Shown: positions 1 to 12,269, counted from the first letter of the stretch. The stretch is DNA of 64,000 nucleotides from Marchantia polymorpha subsp. ruderalis (GCA_037833965.1 AP031355.1:20919501-20983500); one strand, 5' to 3'. Notes: generated from the letters alone by a model not told the origin. Made by a program: numbers and translations.

Positions 1-610
1 CGACAGGTTGTGGCTTCACCTTGGTCCGGATGGGCTGCTTCCTGATTTCTTTGATAGGTACAGAATTCTCCCCATCGTCAGCTGACTTCTTTCTGCCACT
101 ACCAGGTCGTTTGACAACCTGCTTTTGGGCGTCGACCTCCTTCGAATCATGGGCTAGCTTCTTGCCTTCTTCACCAGAAGATTCAAGCAACGGAGGTTCA
201 ACTTCTCCCAAAGTGCACACTCTGGTCCACACGTCCTCTTCCACAGGTACCACGGACAACCTCGGCTGCCGGAACATCAAAAAGTCCGCCATCTCGTCGT
301 CCTCTTTCATCTGCGCCAGTGTGACTGGGCTCTTCAGGGCTACAACCTCTTGGACGTCGACAGCTCCCCATTTTCCCGTGTCATCGGTGGGATCAGGGTA
401 GAAGGGCTTGACGACACGGACGATTCCGCACACCTCCTTGAGCTTTCCAGTGTGGTAGAAGAAGCACAGATCACCTTCGACCATATTCCTCATGGCATTT
501 TGGGCCTGGTGATTCCTCACTCCGTCCCACACGGACATACCCTTGTTAGCCGTCTGATTGTCCCAGGACCAGCAGTCCGGCTCCGTTTTGAGCAACCAAT
601 AGTTCCCCAT
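1..610 (-). CDS. EVE-domain (thymocyte nuclear protein 1-like) protein, 5' part, runs off left edge
   Basis: The minus strand is open without a stop from an ATG at 610 to the window edge (203 codons). EVE domains belong to the PUA-like fold and bind modified bases in nucleic acids; nuclear THYN1-like proteins are the eukaryotic branch. Seen: NYWLLKTEPDCWSW at the N-terminus, then WDGVRNHQAQNAMRNM, GDLCFFYHTG, FYPDPT and DVQEVVALKSPVTL, in the family order. The domain fills about residues 1-135. A Lys/Ser-rich, probably disordered tail follows (GSGRKKSADDG). The frame stays open upstream to another ATG at 770, which would add 53 mostly basic residues resembling an organelle-targeting peptide. 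The ATG at 610 sits directly before the domain and is the conservative choice. No intron is needed within the visible part. The 3' end lies outside the window. Confidence 0.82.
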   Translation of the reverse strand, partial: MGNYWLLKTEPDCWSWDNQTANKGMSVWDGVRNHQAQNAMRNMVEGDLCFFYHTGKLKEVCGIVRVVKPFYPDPTDDTGKWGAVDVQEVVALKSPVTLAQMKEDDEMADFLMFRQPRLSVVPVEEDVWTRVCTLGEVEPPLLESSGEEGKKLAHDSKEVDAQKQVVKRPGSGRKKSADDGENSVPIKEIRKQPIRTKVKPQPV

Positions 611-1500
611 TTGAGGACGCTCGTCGGCAACAGGAATCGCTGAGCAATCTCCAGCGCGGTATCCGCCCTCGCGCAGCTTGCGGAGAATCGGACCCTTCTG
701 AAAGTTGAGCTGGCGCGGGAACAACTCCACTAGTGACCTTCGAAACTCAAAGCACTTGAAAGCCAGCATCAATAATCGAAAATCCCACTTTCCCGCTCTC
801 AATTTTTCCTGCACACGAAGACTGCTCTGCGAAGCTCTGGCGCTGCCCCAGCTCCAGCTCCGTCACTCATCTCGAGCTCATCGATGCCCCTGCCAGGAAA
901 CGGCCTGCACAATTGCACGACAAGAGGGCATATCCAAGATCAGACAGCCAAGTTCGCCTGCTCATGCTCCGCTCCTCCGCTCGGCAATTGTGTGCGCTCG
1001 ACCAATCTGTCAGTCAGTCGACTGCGGGAATGGCGAGGAAAATCGAGGGTACGAAGGAACGGTGGTAGACACCGAGGTTCGTTAGTGGGCCTAGAGCGAA
1101 TCTGCGCATGGCCGAAACCGAAAATCCTCAAGATTCTTGATGGCGCCATGTCCGTCTGTCCCGGGGGCGTTCAATTCTCACGCTCGAGCCCGTCCATCGT
1201 CATCATCAGAGCGTCCGAGGGAGCTGCCGAGTCCCCGAGCTTCGACGCTTCTCCCGCCGGTCGCCCACTCCACTCCACATCGGATCGGTCCGGTCCGGTC
1301 AGTGGCCGATCCGACGAGGAGCAGGAGGAAGCATAAGGCCTCCCAGCACCCGAAACGGTCGCATGAACCACTCCTCCCCGGGCCCCCAAATACTCCTGTG
1401 GCGGCGGTGTTCCTGTTCCCGTTTACACCCGGGATTTCGCAGTTGTTTGCCACGTGTACAGATACCGAGGTGCGGAGATGTAAAACCCACCTCTAGCTAC
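611..1500. other. GC-rich upstream region of the EVE gene
   Basis: This stretch is rich in C, G and CpG and lies upstream of the minus-strand EVE gene, so it probably holds the 5' UTR and promoter. The EVE frame can be extended through 611-770. Several short open frames occur on both strands, but none has a recognisable domain, and they overlap one another as expected in GC-rich DNA. I see no convincing TATA box for the minus strand. Confidence 0.4.
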
Positions 1501-2139
1501 TTATTACGTACTCGCATCCCGACGCAAGCCAGGTGGACCTTTGATCGCATGGAACTTTAATCTTCGCTTGTGTCGGTATTTTCTTTGCGTCCGGTTCCTC
1601 ATTTCTATTACAGTCTGTATTCCCTTAGAAGATATCATCTTTATTACCCCATAAGTTTCTTGCCACCCATTCCATTCCCACTAGGTTAGTTGCACAAACT
1701 TATACAAACTGCCTTAGTGATACGATACCAGATTCTTTATACTCTTTCATCCTGCTTCATGGTCCCTTCCGGCAGGGCAGCCCCCGGTAACCCGGATTTT
1801 ATCTCAATTTTCCAATAACCATGTAGAGGCCGTCACTGTATAGGCCACTAAGTTCCATCTAAAATAATGTAATGGAATCTAAACTAGTGGTGATAATTGA
1901 GTTTTAATCCCTAATAAATTCAAACTTTAATATATGTAATCCAAACAGAGATAACATATTGTGGCAACAAAATTTTACGCGACAAAATTTAGGGTTTTTG
2001 AAAATAGTGTCACGTCGGTATTCTCCAATTCGTCGATGTTTCGACGTCGCTTTTGGATGCCAGTGTCAGTGCTTTGAGGAGCTCGTGCTTGCTCTTTTCT
2101 TGTCATTTCAGGTGCTTTTTGCAGGTGTGGTGACAGCAT
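1501..2139. other. AT-rich intergenic DNA, nothing recognised
   Basis: Base composition drops sharply after about 1500. I see no coding pattern, repeat or RNA gene here. The end abuts the first recognisable codons of the transposase pseudogene. Confidence 0.4.
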
Positions 2140-5100
2140 GGAGGCAGGATGGGTTGTGCAGAACCGACCTTATGATGGCCTTTTCAATTCATTAATGTTG
2201 AATTGGTCATATGGGACGGCCTACATCAAAAGCTCGAGGCTTAACGATTTTGTTTCGGGAGAGTGATCTTGTTATTGTGATGCAAAGACGGAATTTGTGA
2301 CACGTTGCTCATACAAGGGTGGAGGGACTAGGCACCGTTAGGAATCGTATGCAATGTACTATTGCAAGTATGGTACTCTAGAAAGAGGCAAGAAGAGTAT
2401 GCTTAGCTCAAATTTTATTCAAGATCCATCAACAAAGACAAAATTTGGTCCAGGGAGTAGGCATAGATTAGATCATGATTCACACCACAAGGGCTGTCAG
2501 TGCAAGTTTAGTGCCATTAAACGGCTGCATAATGATCACATTCCACCAGGGACCATGAAGTTGCTATACAAGCATAGAATACACGTAAATGCTGCAGGTG
2601 TAGCTTGTCATGGCATAGCATGTCCATATAGTGTTGGCTTGCCATCTCAGATGGTACACAATTTATCCTCCGAGTGCAAGTAACGGCATATTTGTAATAT
2701 TTTCAATGTATTTGTTTATCGTTCACAGTTTATCGTCCGTGATATTTGTAATATGTACAATAAGTTTGCTGTTATTACAGTTTGTAAAACTTTGACTTAA
2801 GCAAGCACATTGTCTAATATTTTTTACATTCTTTCGGCAGGGAGTGGGTTGAATGCGAGTTAAGAAGAGGTTTAACTCCTCCACAAATTCTCATGTGTGT
2901 TGCAAAAGCACTATTTGAAAATCATTTGAGCTTAGGCTATGTGCAAGGTACCTCTATTAAAGATCATTATATCATATCAGCTGATGTGTATAATATCAAA
3001 ATGGAACTCGACAAAGAAACTTGAAGAAGGCATGTTAATGATAGAATTAGCACATAATTATGAATGAAAGAAAATTCATCTCAAGTTATTCTGTATCAGG
3101 CACCAACAAGTGATTCATTTAAACCATTGAGGCTTGCTGTTACAAGACTCTTGCTCCTGAAATGGTTGCTAAAACATGGAAATGGAAGTTGTGTTGCTAT
3201 AGATGGAACACATGACACACAAACGTATAAGGTAGTATTCTACTTGTCCATTCTGATGTTTTTATCATCACGCTTCCATAATTATGTATATTCTACCTCG
3301 CAATTTGCAATATCTGCAAGATACTTGAAAAATGACGGTTTGGAGCTTTAACCAATCCGGTAAGACGTTATTGAACTTCTCAATGTGTGATGTATATGTT
3401 GTTTTATATACCTTGATCACGTCTAGCTTATCAATACATAAAAATAGCGAATCATTCATTTTTATCAAGTTTAGCTTAGTATCAATGAAGATGAGTACTT
3501 TGTAGACGACAACTAGCAGCAAACTGATACGTTTATTTTACTTTTTGCGATGCAGTATCCATTGTACACCCTTATGGTGTTTGACGAATATGAACACGGA
3601 CATCCTATTGTTTTTGGATTCCTTGAAAGAGAAGAAACACAAGATCTGGTAGAATTATTATATGTAGTGAAGAAGACGGTCTAACATTATATCCTTGAAT
3701 GGATGCCACCCTGCTTCATGACGCATTGTGCTGACAATGAGAGACTTGCCCTAGACATTGTATTTCCACATATCCCTGTTTTTCTTTGCATATATCATGT
3801 TCGAAAAACATGGACAAAGAAATTGATTGAGGTTGTGAGTGGTCATGAAAAAGGAGCTATTATGAATGCTGCATTAGAAGTTCTGTGCTTTGGAAGCACA
3901 TTGACTGCTGATGGAGAAGAATTTGATGTGGAAAGGTCTGCTGCGATGAAGCTTCTGTTATTTTACAAAAAATTTCAGCTCTTTGAGCCACAATTTGTGA
4001 AGTACTTCCAACCAGAATGGGAACCGTGTATGGATAAGTGTAAGTTTGTAACATGTGTATCCTATATGGAGTTATTACATTTTGAAAGTCGTTTTTTGCT
4101 TAATGGTCTTCCACAAGTATGTCTAACTTACTATTTTTAAATTCAGGTCAGTGGATTCGTGATGAACGGAGAAAGACATGCCGTAACAATCAAGATACCA
4201 ACAACATTATGGAATCAATGCATGGGCACATAAAGGATTTTCTTTATGGCTGGCGCAGGAATGCTCATGAGCAACGTTTGGATCATACAGTATATGGTCT
4301 GCTAGGGGATTTTGTAATGAGAATTTGGTACAAAGATCAAAAGAACCTACTTGGCTTTATTTCAAATAAGAAGAAAGATCAGCGTGTGATTGTTGTGATC
4401 ATCAAGATAAGATCTATATTAAATGTCCATGTTACTTGGCCTCATGGCTATGCAGGCCCCGCATTAGTGGGCTCTACATCAAAGCCGAATAGAATGCATC
4501 TTGTAAATTGGAGATGAGAAAAGTATGCATGCGAGTGCTTCTGATCACTCCAAGGAAATTTTTGCAAACATCAGGTACACCTCAGATTGCAATTCTCTCT
4601 TTGGTTGCATATATTACATATGTTGGTTGCATCTGTATATTTTATTAACACTGCTTGTTTCATGTGTGTCTAGATTCTTATTCTACGAAGGAAAGGATAT
4701 TTCGAGACCAACATCCGCATTTGTTTGGGCATATACTTTGGTGGAATACGAGGTGGAATTAAAGAGCTCTTTGATATAAAGTTACTTCATCACAAATATA
4801 TGATTTAAATGAAGATCCAATCAGTCCAAGAGAAGTTGCACATATTGAAGTCAAAGATGATCACCATGACACTTTCAACCTTACAGAAGGTACTTCAAAC
4901 TGTCATTTTAATGTCAGGAGTGCAATTTGCGTGGCCATGCAACTCTGTAAAGCTACCTAACCCTACATGTTCTCTGTGTTATCAGCTACGGACAGCCCTG
5001 TAAAAAAAGCAACAAAGCCAACAGATTTGGAGGAGGAAGAAAAGACCAAGCGTGCTCTTCATACTCAATTGGTATGGCTGAAGTACTTTTTTGATGAAAG

Positions 5101-5425
5101 CCCCAGTATGGTCAAAGTGGGAGAGCTAGAGCTCCGGCATTGCATTGGACGTATCAAGGAGTCTCACCAAGCATGGAGTCGAGGTAGAATTCTTCCTGTT
5201 GCACACATGTGGTGTACAGCCATGCTAGATAAGCCCAACTCATCATTTAGGAAATTGACTTGGCTTGAAAAATTACCAGGCATTAAATGTCCCAAGCCAC
5301 AGAGAGGACTTGAAACAAGAGGAAGATTTAGAGCCCCAACCGCAGATTTAGGAAAGGTAGAAGAAGATGCTTTTGTGGTAGCGCAGTTTTTGTTTTTTTT
5401 TGAAAATAAAGCATTTTTTGAATAG
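2140..5425 (+). pseudogene. Mutator-like (MULE) transposase pseudogene with introns
   Basis: Transposase remnants follow one another in the usual MULE order. An N-terminal Cys/His zinc-finger-like region lies near 2280-2680 (KGCQCKFSAI, HVNAAGVACHG). The first catalytic Asp is in VAIDGTHDTQ (about 3200), the second in FMTHCADNERLALD (about 3718), and the Glu in TNNIMESMHGHIKDF (about 4198). A SWIM-type zinc finger follows at 4530-4575 (CEC then CKH). Canonical introns can be placed at 2680-2839, 3232-3555 and 4040-4146; each restores the frame. In-frame stops remain at 3022, 3055, 3061, 3682, 4515 and 4542, so the gene is dead. A last open stretch, 4967-5425, is Lys/Glu-rich and may be the C-terminus. 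No terminal inverted repeats were found, so this may be a decayed transposon or a domesticated derivative that later died. Confidence 0.75.
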
Positions 5426-5468
5426 TAAGTACCGCGGTACTAGCTGTAGATAAGAATCGGTATGTGAA

Positions 5469-6286
5469 TGTGGTACCCCACTTTTGGTATTTTTGAGGAA
5501 ATTAAAACATTTTTGGAAAACTGTACCGCGGCAGTAGTGTAAATAGCCTTCGGTGCATCAAAATAGAGTGAAATTGGAAGATCGCAGAGAATCTCGAGAA
5601 AACTCGTAGAATCCAGGATTTGGGTGCAACGTTGGGGACGGACACCACCCTATATGCGGGCTCTGAAGGAATAACCCCTTCGGCGCAAGGCGCGAAATCC
5701 GCCTTCGGCGCTACGCCTTCGACGCTAGAGGAATCCTTCAAAACCTGGTCAATTCCCAAACGCCTTGACTTGGTTAGGGTCTCGTTGGAAAGAGCTCAAC
5801 GCGCTGATACTAACGAGCCCAAGAACGCCACGAACGGAGGAGGATTCCGAGAGTTATGAAGGTCGTTGGCGAAGAGTTGAGTATCTTACAACCTTCATAA
5901 CTCCCGGAGTCTTTATCCGCTGTTGGCGTTCTTGGGCTCGTTGGAATCAGTGCGTCGAACTCTTTCCAACGAGGCCCTAATTAGGTCAAGGCGTCTGGGG
6001 GTTGACCTAAATATGACCTGGGGTCCCTACCGCCGCGGACGCAGCTCCGAAGGCGGGTTTTGCGCCCTGCGCCGTAGGGATCCTAACTGCAGAGCTCGTA
6101 GGGAGGGTGGTGCCCGTCCTTACTGCTGCACCCAACTCCTAGATTCTACGAGATCCCTCGAGAATCTCCGCGATCTTCCAAATTCACTCTGTTTTGATGC
6201 ACCGAAGGCTATTTACATTGCTGCCAGGGTACAGTTTTCCAAAAATGTTTTAATTTCCTCAAAATTACCAAAAGTGGGGTACCACA
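5469..6286. repeat. Head-to-head giant-LTR ends (0.8-kb fold-back)
   Basis: From 5469 (TGTGGTACCCC) a plus-oriented giant-LTR start runs about 400 bp. It is followed directly by a minus-oriented LTR end running from about 5870 to 6286 (ending GGGGTACCACA). The two arms are clearly related but not identical, so they come from two copies of opposite orientation joined after loss of the DNA between them. No matching target duplication flanks the pair. Confidence 0.65.
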
Positions 6287-6701
6287 GCTCGCACGACAGG
6301 CGGATGAGGATTTAATCCGCAGGCTACAGTCGGAGTGCGGGGAATTGAGAGCTCAGCGTGCGGAGGCCGAATCGCAGTTGGTGGTAATTGAAGATGATCG
6401 CAGGCGAGAGGCAGATCGCACGAAGGAGGAGATGGCGAGGCGCGTCGGCCATTGTCTCAAGGGCTACGCCCACTGGGAAGTGGCGGCGAAGGAAAAACTC
6501 ACACTGCGTGAGTTGGAGCTTCGTGAAGCTGGGTTGTTGACAGGTGACAGTAGGAGTCGGCGGCGGGTAGCGAAGAAGTTAGATTCGTTTCTGTCAAGGT
6601 CGCGGGACGCCATGGCCGCCCTCGAGATAGAGGTTACTGTTGTGTTGCGGCGGCTGGGACTGCGAGGATGGTGCCACTTGAGATGCGCGCGACAGCTTTG
6701 A
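6287..6701 (+). pseudogene. ORF1 C-terminal fragment of the outermost giant LTR
   Basis: The frame reads the coiled-coil end of ORF1 (QADEDLIRRLQSECGELR, then GDSRSRRRVAKKLDSF) and breaks near 6665. From there a second, more diverged version of the same segment is repeated to about 6879 (GDGRSRRRVG in another frame). The junction looks like recombination between two diverged copies. The upstream part of ORF1 is missing. Confidence 0.7.
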
Positions 6702-7260
6702 TGGCTGGCGACGGACGAAGTCGGCGGCGAGTGGGAAACGGTTGGAGTCATTCCTGTCTAGGTTGCGGGATGCCAATGCAAACCTCGAGGCAGAGATTAC
6801 CGAGGTGTTGCGGCCGCTCGGACTGCGTAGGAGAGCAGACGAGTGGACGGGTAGGGAATTAGTGGATCGTCTGCCGACTTGTGGTAACTCACTTTTTGTT
6901 TTTGTGCGGAATTTAAAACATTTTTGGAAAACAGTACCGCGGCAGCCGTGTAAATGGTAATCGGTACATTTAAATAGAGTGAAGATGGATAATCGTGGGT
7001 CTTGTATGATCTCGTAGAATCCAGGAGTTGGGCGCAATGTCCGAAACAGGCGCTCTGACCTGAACGATCAATTCTGAAGGAGATCTCCTTCGGCGCATAA
7101 TCCGCCTTCGGCGATACGCCTTTGGCGCTAGGGAAATTCCTCAGATTTTATTCAATTCACAACGTCTTGACTTGGTTAGGGTCTTGTTGAAAAGAGCTCA
7201 ACACGCTAGTTCTAATGAGCCCAAGAACGCTTGGAACGGATGAGGACTCAAGGAGTTATG

Positions 7261-7830
7261 ATTATCGGAAGATACGGAGAAGGTACGCCTTCGGCGGAAG
7301 GAGTTCGCCTTCGGCGGAAGGGCTAGGTCGACGGACGAGCCGCCTTCGGCTCAGCCGCCTTCGGCCCTAGATGTTCGCCTTCGGAGGTGAATTTCTTCGT
7401 ACGGTGCCAGCGCATCAAGATTAGGTAAGCGCCTTCGGGGGTAGCAACTCCGTACGGTCCGCCTTCGGCCCAACGCCCTCGGCGGTACGGACATGTGCGC
7501 CTTCGGTGGAACAGAGCTCCGGCGGCAAAAGCGCCTTCGGAGGGACAAGAGGGATCGACAGAGAGGACAAGACACGTTGACTACGGTCAACGCCTTCGGC
7601 ACAGCCGCCTTCGACGCTGCGCCTTCGGCGATGCACTTACGTCGAAGGACGTCTTCAAGAAGTCCGCCTTCGGCGCTGGGAGTCAACGCCTTCGGCGGTA
7701 GATGTTCGCCTTCGGCGCTGCGGGTCAACGCCTTCAGCGGTGCGGGATAGATACGAGTTGCGAGTCGGCCAGAGGCGAAAGCCTTCGCCGCCGCGCCTTC
7801 GGCGCTGCGCGAACACGGCCGCGGCGAAGT
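7261..7830. repeat. Palindrome-dense leader (CGCCTTCGGCG units)
   Basis: About 25 copies or near-copies of the dyad CGCC-TTC-GGCG occur here at intervals of 10-40 bp, in both flanks of longer inverted arrangements. Reading the strand both ways gives long open frames full of Ala, Glu, Gly, Pro and Ser, but these are by-products of the repeat and not genes. The same units continue into the coding part of ORF1 at 9230-9740. Confidence 0.75.
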
Positions 7831-8234
7831 ACGATGGCGGAAATCAAATTGAATTTTCGAGCGTGTGAGTCCGCGCAACGGCGGAGCGTGAAGCCGCGTG
7901 TGCGAGAGGAGGGCCGTTACGCCTCCAAGCCGGTGCAGCCATCAAGTGAGTCGACACTCACGACCAAGTGTCGACAATGAAATCTTGTGAGCCAAGGGCG
8001 GACGACTCATTCTTGAATTTGCGATTTCGATTTCTTGTGAGAGCTGCGCGCGCACACATTCTGGTAGAGAGAAATTCGAGAAGGCGACGAGCAGAGACTT
8101 GCATAGCAGGGGGAGAATTGAGTGCGCGACCGCAGGAATTGAGAGAGAGCAGAGTTTGCAGAGGAATCGCAGCCGCGGGCAAGAAGCTTGGGCATAGCGG
8201 AGGAGAGTTTGCGAACTACGATTTCAAGAACGCA

Positions 8235-10467
8235 ATGTCGAAGGCCACTCAGCTGCGGATGATCCCGCTGAAGATTCCGCAGATTGGGCTGCGCGCTTTC
8301 CAGACCCAGCTGTCTGCGGTGAAGCTCAATTTCCTCCTGTGGGGATGGAATTACGTGTGCCAGGACATGGTGCGCAAATGGCAGAAGGAGAGACACCAAC
8401 CTACGCGCGGGTTTTGACCGCACGTAGAGCGTTGGACCATCCAAGATTGGGCACAGGTACTGGGAAGATGTGCGGGGGAGGACGGATATCTCATATTTGA
8501 TAGCGAGAGCATCAAGGTCACGAAGGAGGAGGAGATTTCCTTCGCGACCCTGTTCAAGAGTGCAAAGTCCAGCAAGAACGGGTACAGGACCCGGGACTAC
8601 AAGGATCGCTACCGCAGAAATGTCGCGGTAGCACTTCTCCAACTCTTGCAGCCGCACAGGACCACATACATCACTTCTTGGCAAGTGTCTTTCGTGGAGC
8701 TGGCGTTGGTCGGAGCTCCGATTCACTGGGCGCGCATCTTATGGAAGATAACGCGGCATCATGCGTTTGAGGAGAAGGGAGGATCGATCAATCACCTCTC
8801 CCCCTTCTTGATCAACTTTTATCGGTCGATGGGTTGCCTAACCGCGACCGAGCGTGTTCAATTTCCACTGCTATCACTCAGCAATCCCGAAAGATATGTG
8901 AAGGATGTCGAGGTCGACACCGACGAGGAAGAAACTCCTGCCTCCACGCCACCAGCCCAACAGAGTGCAGGAAGGGAAACATTCGCAGCGGAAGCGGAGA
9001 TGGAAGGGAGAAGTAGAGAAGGGTCAACATCGAGATTCGGCTGCTCTCAAACGGAAGCGGCCACTGGAGGAGCTCTGTAGTCGGCCGAAGCAGAAAGCAC
9101 GCAGGCTCGTATTGCCTGCAAGTAGCGCGGAGACAGGACGTGCCGCCGGAGAGAAGGAGACACCATCCTCGGAGGAGGATGGGAACACGCGGACGGCAGA
9201 GGGGTCAGCGGACCTCCCTACATTGAAGGCAAGGACGCCTTCGGCGGAAGCAAGACGGCCTTCGGGTCAAGAAAGACGACACGCGGCACCGATGAATGTG
9301 CCGGCAACGGATAGGAGTTCCGCACGAGCACCGTACGCGGACTCGCCTTCAGGGTTGGGGCCTTCGGCTCGAGCGCCTTCGGCGCAGCGGAGGAAGGGAA
9401 AGGAGCCGGCGGAAGATGCGCCTTCGGCGCAAGGGCCTTCGGGCCAAGGAGTTGCGAGTAAGGCGCCTTCGGCGGTAAGTCCGCCGGAAGATGCGCCTTC
9501 GGCTCAAGGGCCTTCGGGCCAAGGGACTTCAGGCGAGCCGCCTTCGGCGGAAGCGCCGCAGACAAATGCACCTTCGGCTGAGGCACCTTCGGAGCAGGAC
9601 CTATCGAAGGAGCAGGACCTAACGGAGGAGCGGAATGACAGTCAGAAGGGAGAACACGTGTGCGCTCCGCACAATTGCAATCCGCACAAACACCGTCCGC
9701 ACGAACGCCTTCGGCGGTGGACGCCTTCGGCGATACGGAGTTGGTAGAAGCCGGACGGGCGAGCGGTGCGAGTTTGGCACAACCAAAATCTCCCACCGCC
9801 TTGGACATTCTGGCCGGAAGCAGCGAGGCAGCAGCGGCAACAGTGGCAGCAGACGACGCAGACACTACGAAGCCCCACTCACGAGAGTCGCCAGAGAATT
9901 CAGTGGCGACTGAAATCCTCAATTCGGAGGATGACGAAGACGGAGAAACGGAATCGGGATCGGGATCGGGTGAGGAGGAGGAGCTTTCGGTGGCAGGCAC
10001 GCCGACGGCGGCACTTTGCGAGCAGGTGATACCTCTGTTAAGGTATCTTGATCGCAAGGTGACGAAGTATGCGGACCCCCGCCAGCCTGGGTCCTACGTC
10101 GAGTTAGTGCGTAGGCGGACTCGCAGGAAAGTCCGCACCAGCAAGTTGTTGGCACGTCTGAATGGGGACATTAAAGATCTGCGGGAGAAGAATGAGTGCC
10201 TGCTGGGCCACATTGCTCTTACGCGGAAGATGCACCAGGCCGTCGACAAGTTGCGCGATGAGAAATTTGAAGAGGCGACGAAGGAGTTCGCCAAGGAGAA
10301 GGCGAAGCTCGCAGATGAGCTGGATTTTGAGCAGACTTAGAATCAAATTTTGTCAGAGGAGCTCGTGCGGCAGACACGGTTGCTGGAGCAGTGTCAGCTC
10401 GCACGGCAGGCGGATGAAGAGTTAATCCGCAAACTGCAATCAGAGTGCGGGGAATTGAGAGCGCAGC
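8235..10467 (+). pseudogene. LTR-encoded ORF1, broken copy (continues at 37166)
   Basis: The conserved ATG at 8235 (MSKATQLRMIPLKIPQIGL) starts the conserved N-terminal domain (LLWGWNYVCQDMVRKW; HWARILWKITRHHAFEEKGG). An in-frame TGA at 8415 replaces the Arg of the RGxRPH motif. A frameshift lies near 8985, another between 9660 and 9747, and a TAG at 10338 replaces Gln in the coiled coil. The middle is Pro/Ser/Ala-rich and written by CGCCTTCGGCG-type units (APSAQGPSGQG). The frame is open upstream of 8235 to 7968, with a conserved FLNLRFRFLVRAARAHIL. It is cut at 10467 by the next insertion. Confidence 0.8.
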
Positions 10468-10664
10468 TGTAATAACCCACTAAAGGCTAAAACTGCAATA
10501 TAGTGGTAGAAAGGTCGAACCCACAGGGACAGAGGAACACATAGGGTACAAAGTGTCACGTTTTAACAGACTATTGAGGAGTTTGAATTCTCAGGCGACT
10601 GTCACTCCCAGAAATACTGCAAGTGTCCACTCGGAGCGCACTTGGAGGTCGCACAGTGCAGCGT

Positions 10665-10691
10665 AACACACACACACACACACACACACAC
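10665..10691. repeat. (CA)n microsatellite
   Basis: A CA dinucleotide run lies in the 3' noncoding part of the LTR. Matching runs of differing length occur in the other copies (about 17001-17018, 19247-19261 and 55965-55978, and as GT near 16714-16731). Confidence 0.9.
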
Positions 10692-11484
10692 CTGAAACTA
10701 CAGATACACAACCCAGAGATCCGTTAGGACCTCTACTCAAGATTTCAGGTGGAAGGTCTCTCAAGAGTACACTCAGCGAAGCTGCGGGTAGTGACTCCCA
10801 ACTCCGGCTTTTACAACGCTTCCACTAGCTTGCTGCTAGCGTAGGAAACCCGGTTTGGACTACCTACTTCAGATCGAAGTCACTCATACACGGTGAACAA
10901 CACTCTCAACTCACAAAACGCGCAGAGAACACAGGTCCGCACTTAAGGACTCACTGAGAAACATTCCAGTAACATACCATAACAGTCTATTGAAGAGTTT
11001 GAATTCTTAGGCACTTGTCATTCCCAGAAATACTACAGGGGTTACCCCAAAGGCACCTGCTGCAGCGTAACCTGAATTTACAACCAAGGCTTACACGAAG
11101 TAGCAAAACTTCACTTTGGCATTAAGGGGAAAAATCCCGAAGGAGTACAATCAGGCACAAACACTCGAAGGTGTAGGGGCGAAACTATTCAAGTATCTAA
11201 CTACTCACTTGCTCTGAGCATCGGCAATCACCCGCAGGTGTAGATCCGAACTACTCAAGTCTCTAACCAATGTACTAGCTTGAACATTCGACCGAAGGCC
11301 TTCAGCTACAAAATGCGGAACGCCAAGTTGTAGCTCCTCTTGCGTGGTGACAGAACTAAGGACACAAACACGCAGAGAAAATGAGTTCCTGATCTGCACT
11401 TCCGAAACTGGAAAAATCACAAGGCAAGACGCCTTGAACTACTTTATACCTTCTAAGTCCTAACTAGCACTACACTGCACTACA

Positions 11485-12134
11485 CTACGCGCCTGCACGG
11501 AACCACGCTACACTACACTCCGCAGAACCTGTGCTTTGCCTCCTGCGCGACAGACTGCCGCGCACTAACTCCCTACCCTGCCAGTCTTCCGCTCGACTGC
11601 GCAGTCCCAAAAGCCGCAACGCCGCGGACACCTCCGCCTCGAGGGTGGACATGGTATCCCGCGCCTTCGACAGAAAAGAGTCTAACTTCTTCGCCACCTT
11701 CCGCCGACTCCTACTGTCACCTATCAACAACCCGGCTGCACGAAGCTCTAACTCACGCAGTGTGAGTTTCTCCTGCGCCGCCACTTCCCAGTGGGCGTAG
11801 CCCTTGAGACAGTGGGCGACTCGCCTCGCCATCTCCTCCTTCGTGCGATCCGCCTCTCGCCTGTGATCGTCTTCAATTACCACCAACTGCGATTCGGCCT
11901 CCGCACGCTGAGCTCTCAATTCCCCGCACTCCGACTGCAACCTGCGGATCAACTCCTCATCCGCCTGTCGTGCGAGCTGACATTCCGCCAACAACCGCGT
12001 CTGTCGCACGAGCTCTTCTGACAGAATCTGATTCTGAGTCTTCTTAGAAATCAATTCCTCCGTGATCTTCACCACATCCCTGGTGAGCTCTTCTAGTCTC
12101 GCCTTCTTCAATGTGTCGTAGTGGGTGTGCGTCT
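11485..12134 (-). pseudogene. ORF1 C-terminal coiled coil of the level-3 LTR
   Basis: This is the C-terminal half of ORF1. It shows a heptad-like, Glu/Arg/Leu-rich coiled coil (EELVRQTRLLAECQLARQ, then LQSECGELRAQRAEAESQL), followed by a basic end (SRSRRKVAKKLDSF). It is separated from its N-terminal part (33668-36067) by the insertion at 12135. A CTTTATA box (11442-11448 on the plus strand) lies just beyond the stop. Confidence 0.75.
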
Positions 12135-12269
12135 TGTAATAACCCACTAAAGGCTAAAACTGCAATATAGTGGTAGAAAGGTCGAACCCACAGGGACAGA
12201 GGAACACACAGGGTACAAAGTGTCACGTTTAACAGACTATTGAGGAGTTTGAATTCTCAGGCGACGGTC

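Noticed and set aside
884..1336. 150-codon plus-strand frame upstream of the EVE gene
   Set aside because: Overlaps several other frames in GC-rich DNA, with no recognisable domain; more likely promoter and UTR sequence.
7261..7830. Dense, regularly spaced palindromic repeats considered as a CRISPR-like array
   Set aside because: Unit spacing is irregular, spacers are themselves repetitive, and the context is a plant retrotransposon leader; no cas genes.
7351..7878. Long Ala/Pro/Arg-rich open frames on both strands of the leaders (also 12689-13316, 20851-22148, 32225-33094, 57571-58850, 60106-60877)
   Set aside because: They are antisense or out-of-frame readings of GC-rich palindromic repeats and of ORF1. 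They are not conserved as protein and have no domains.
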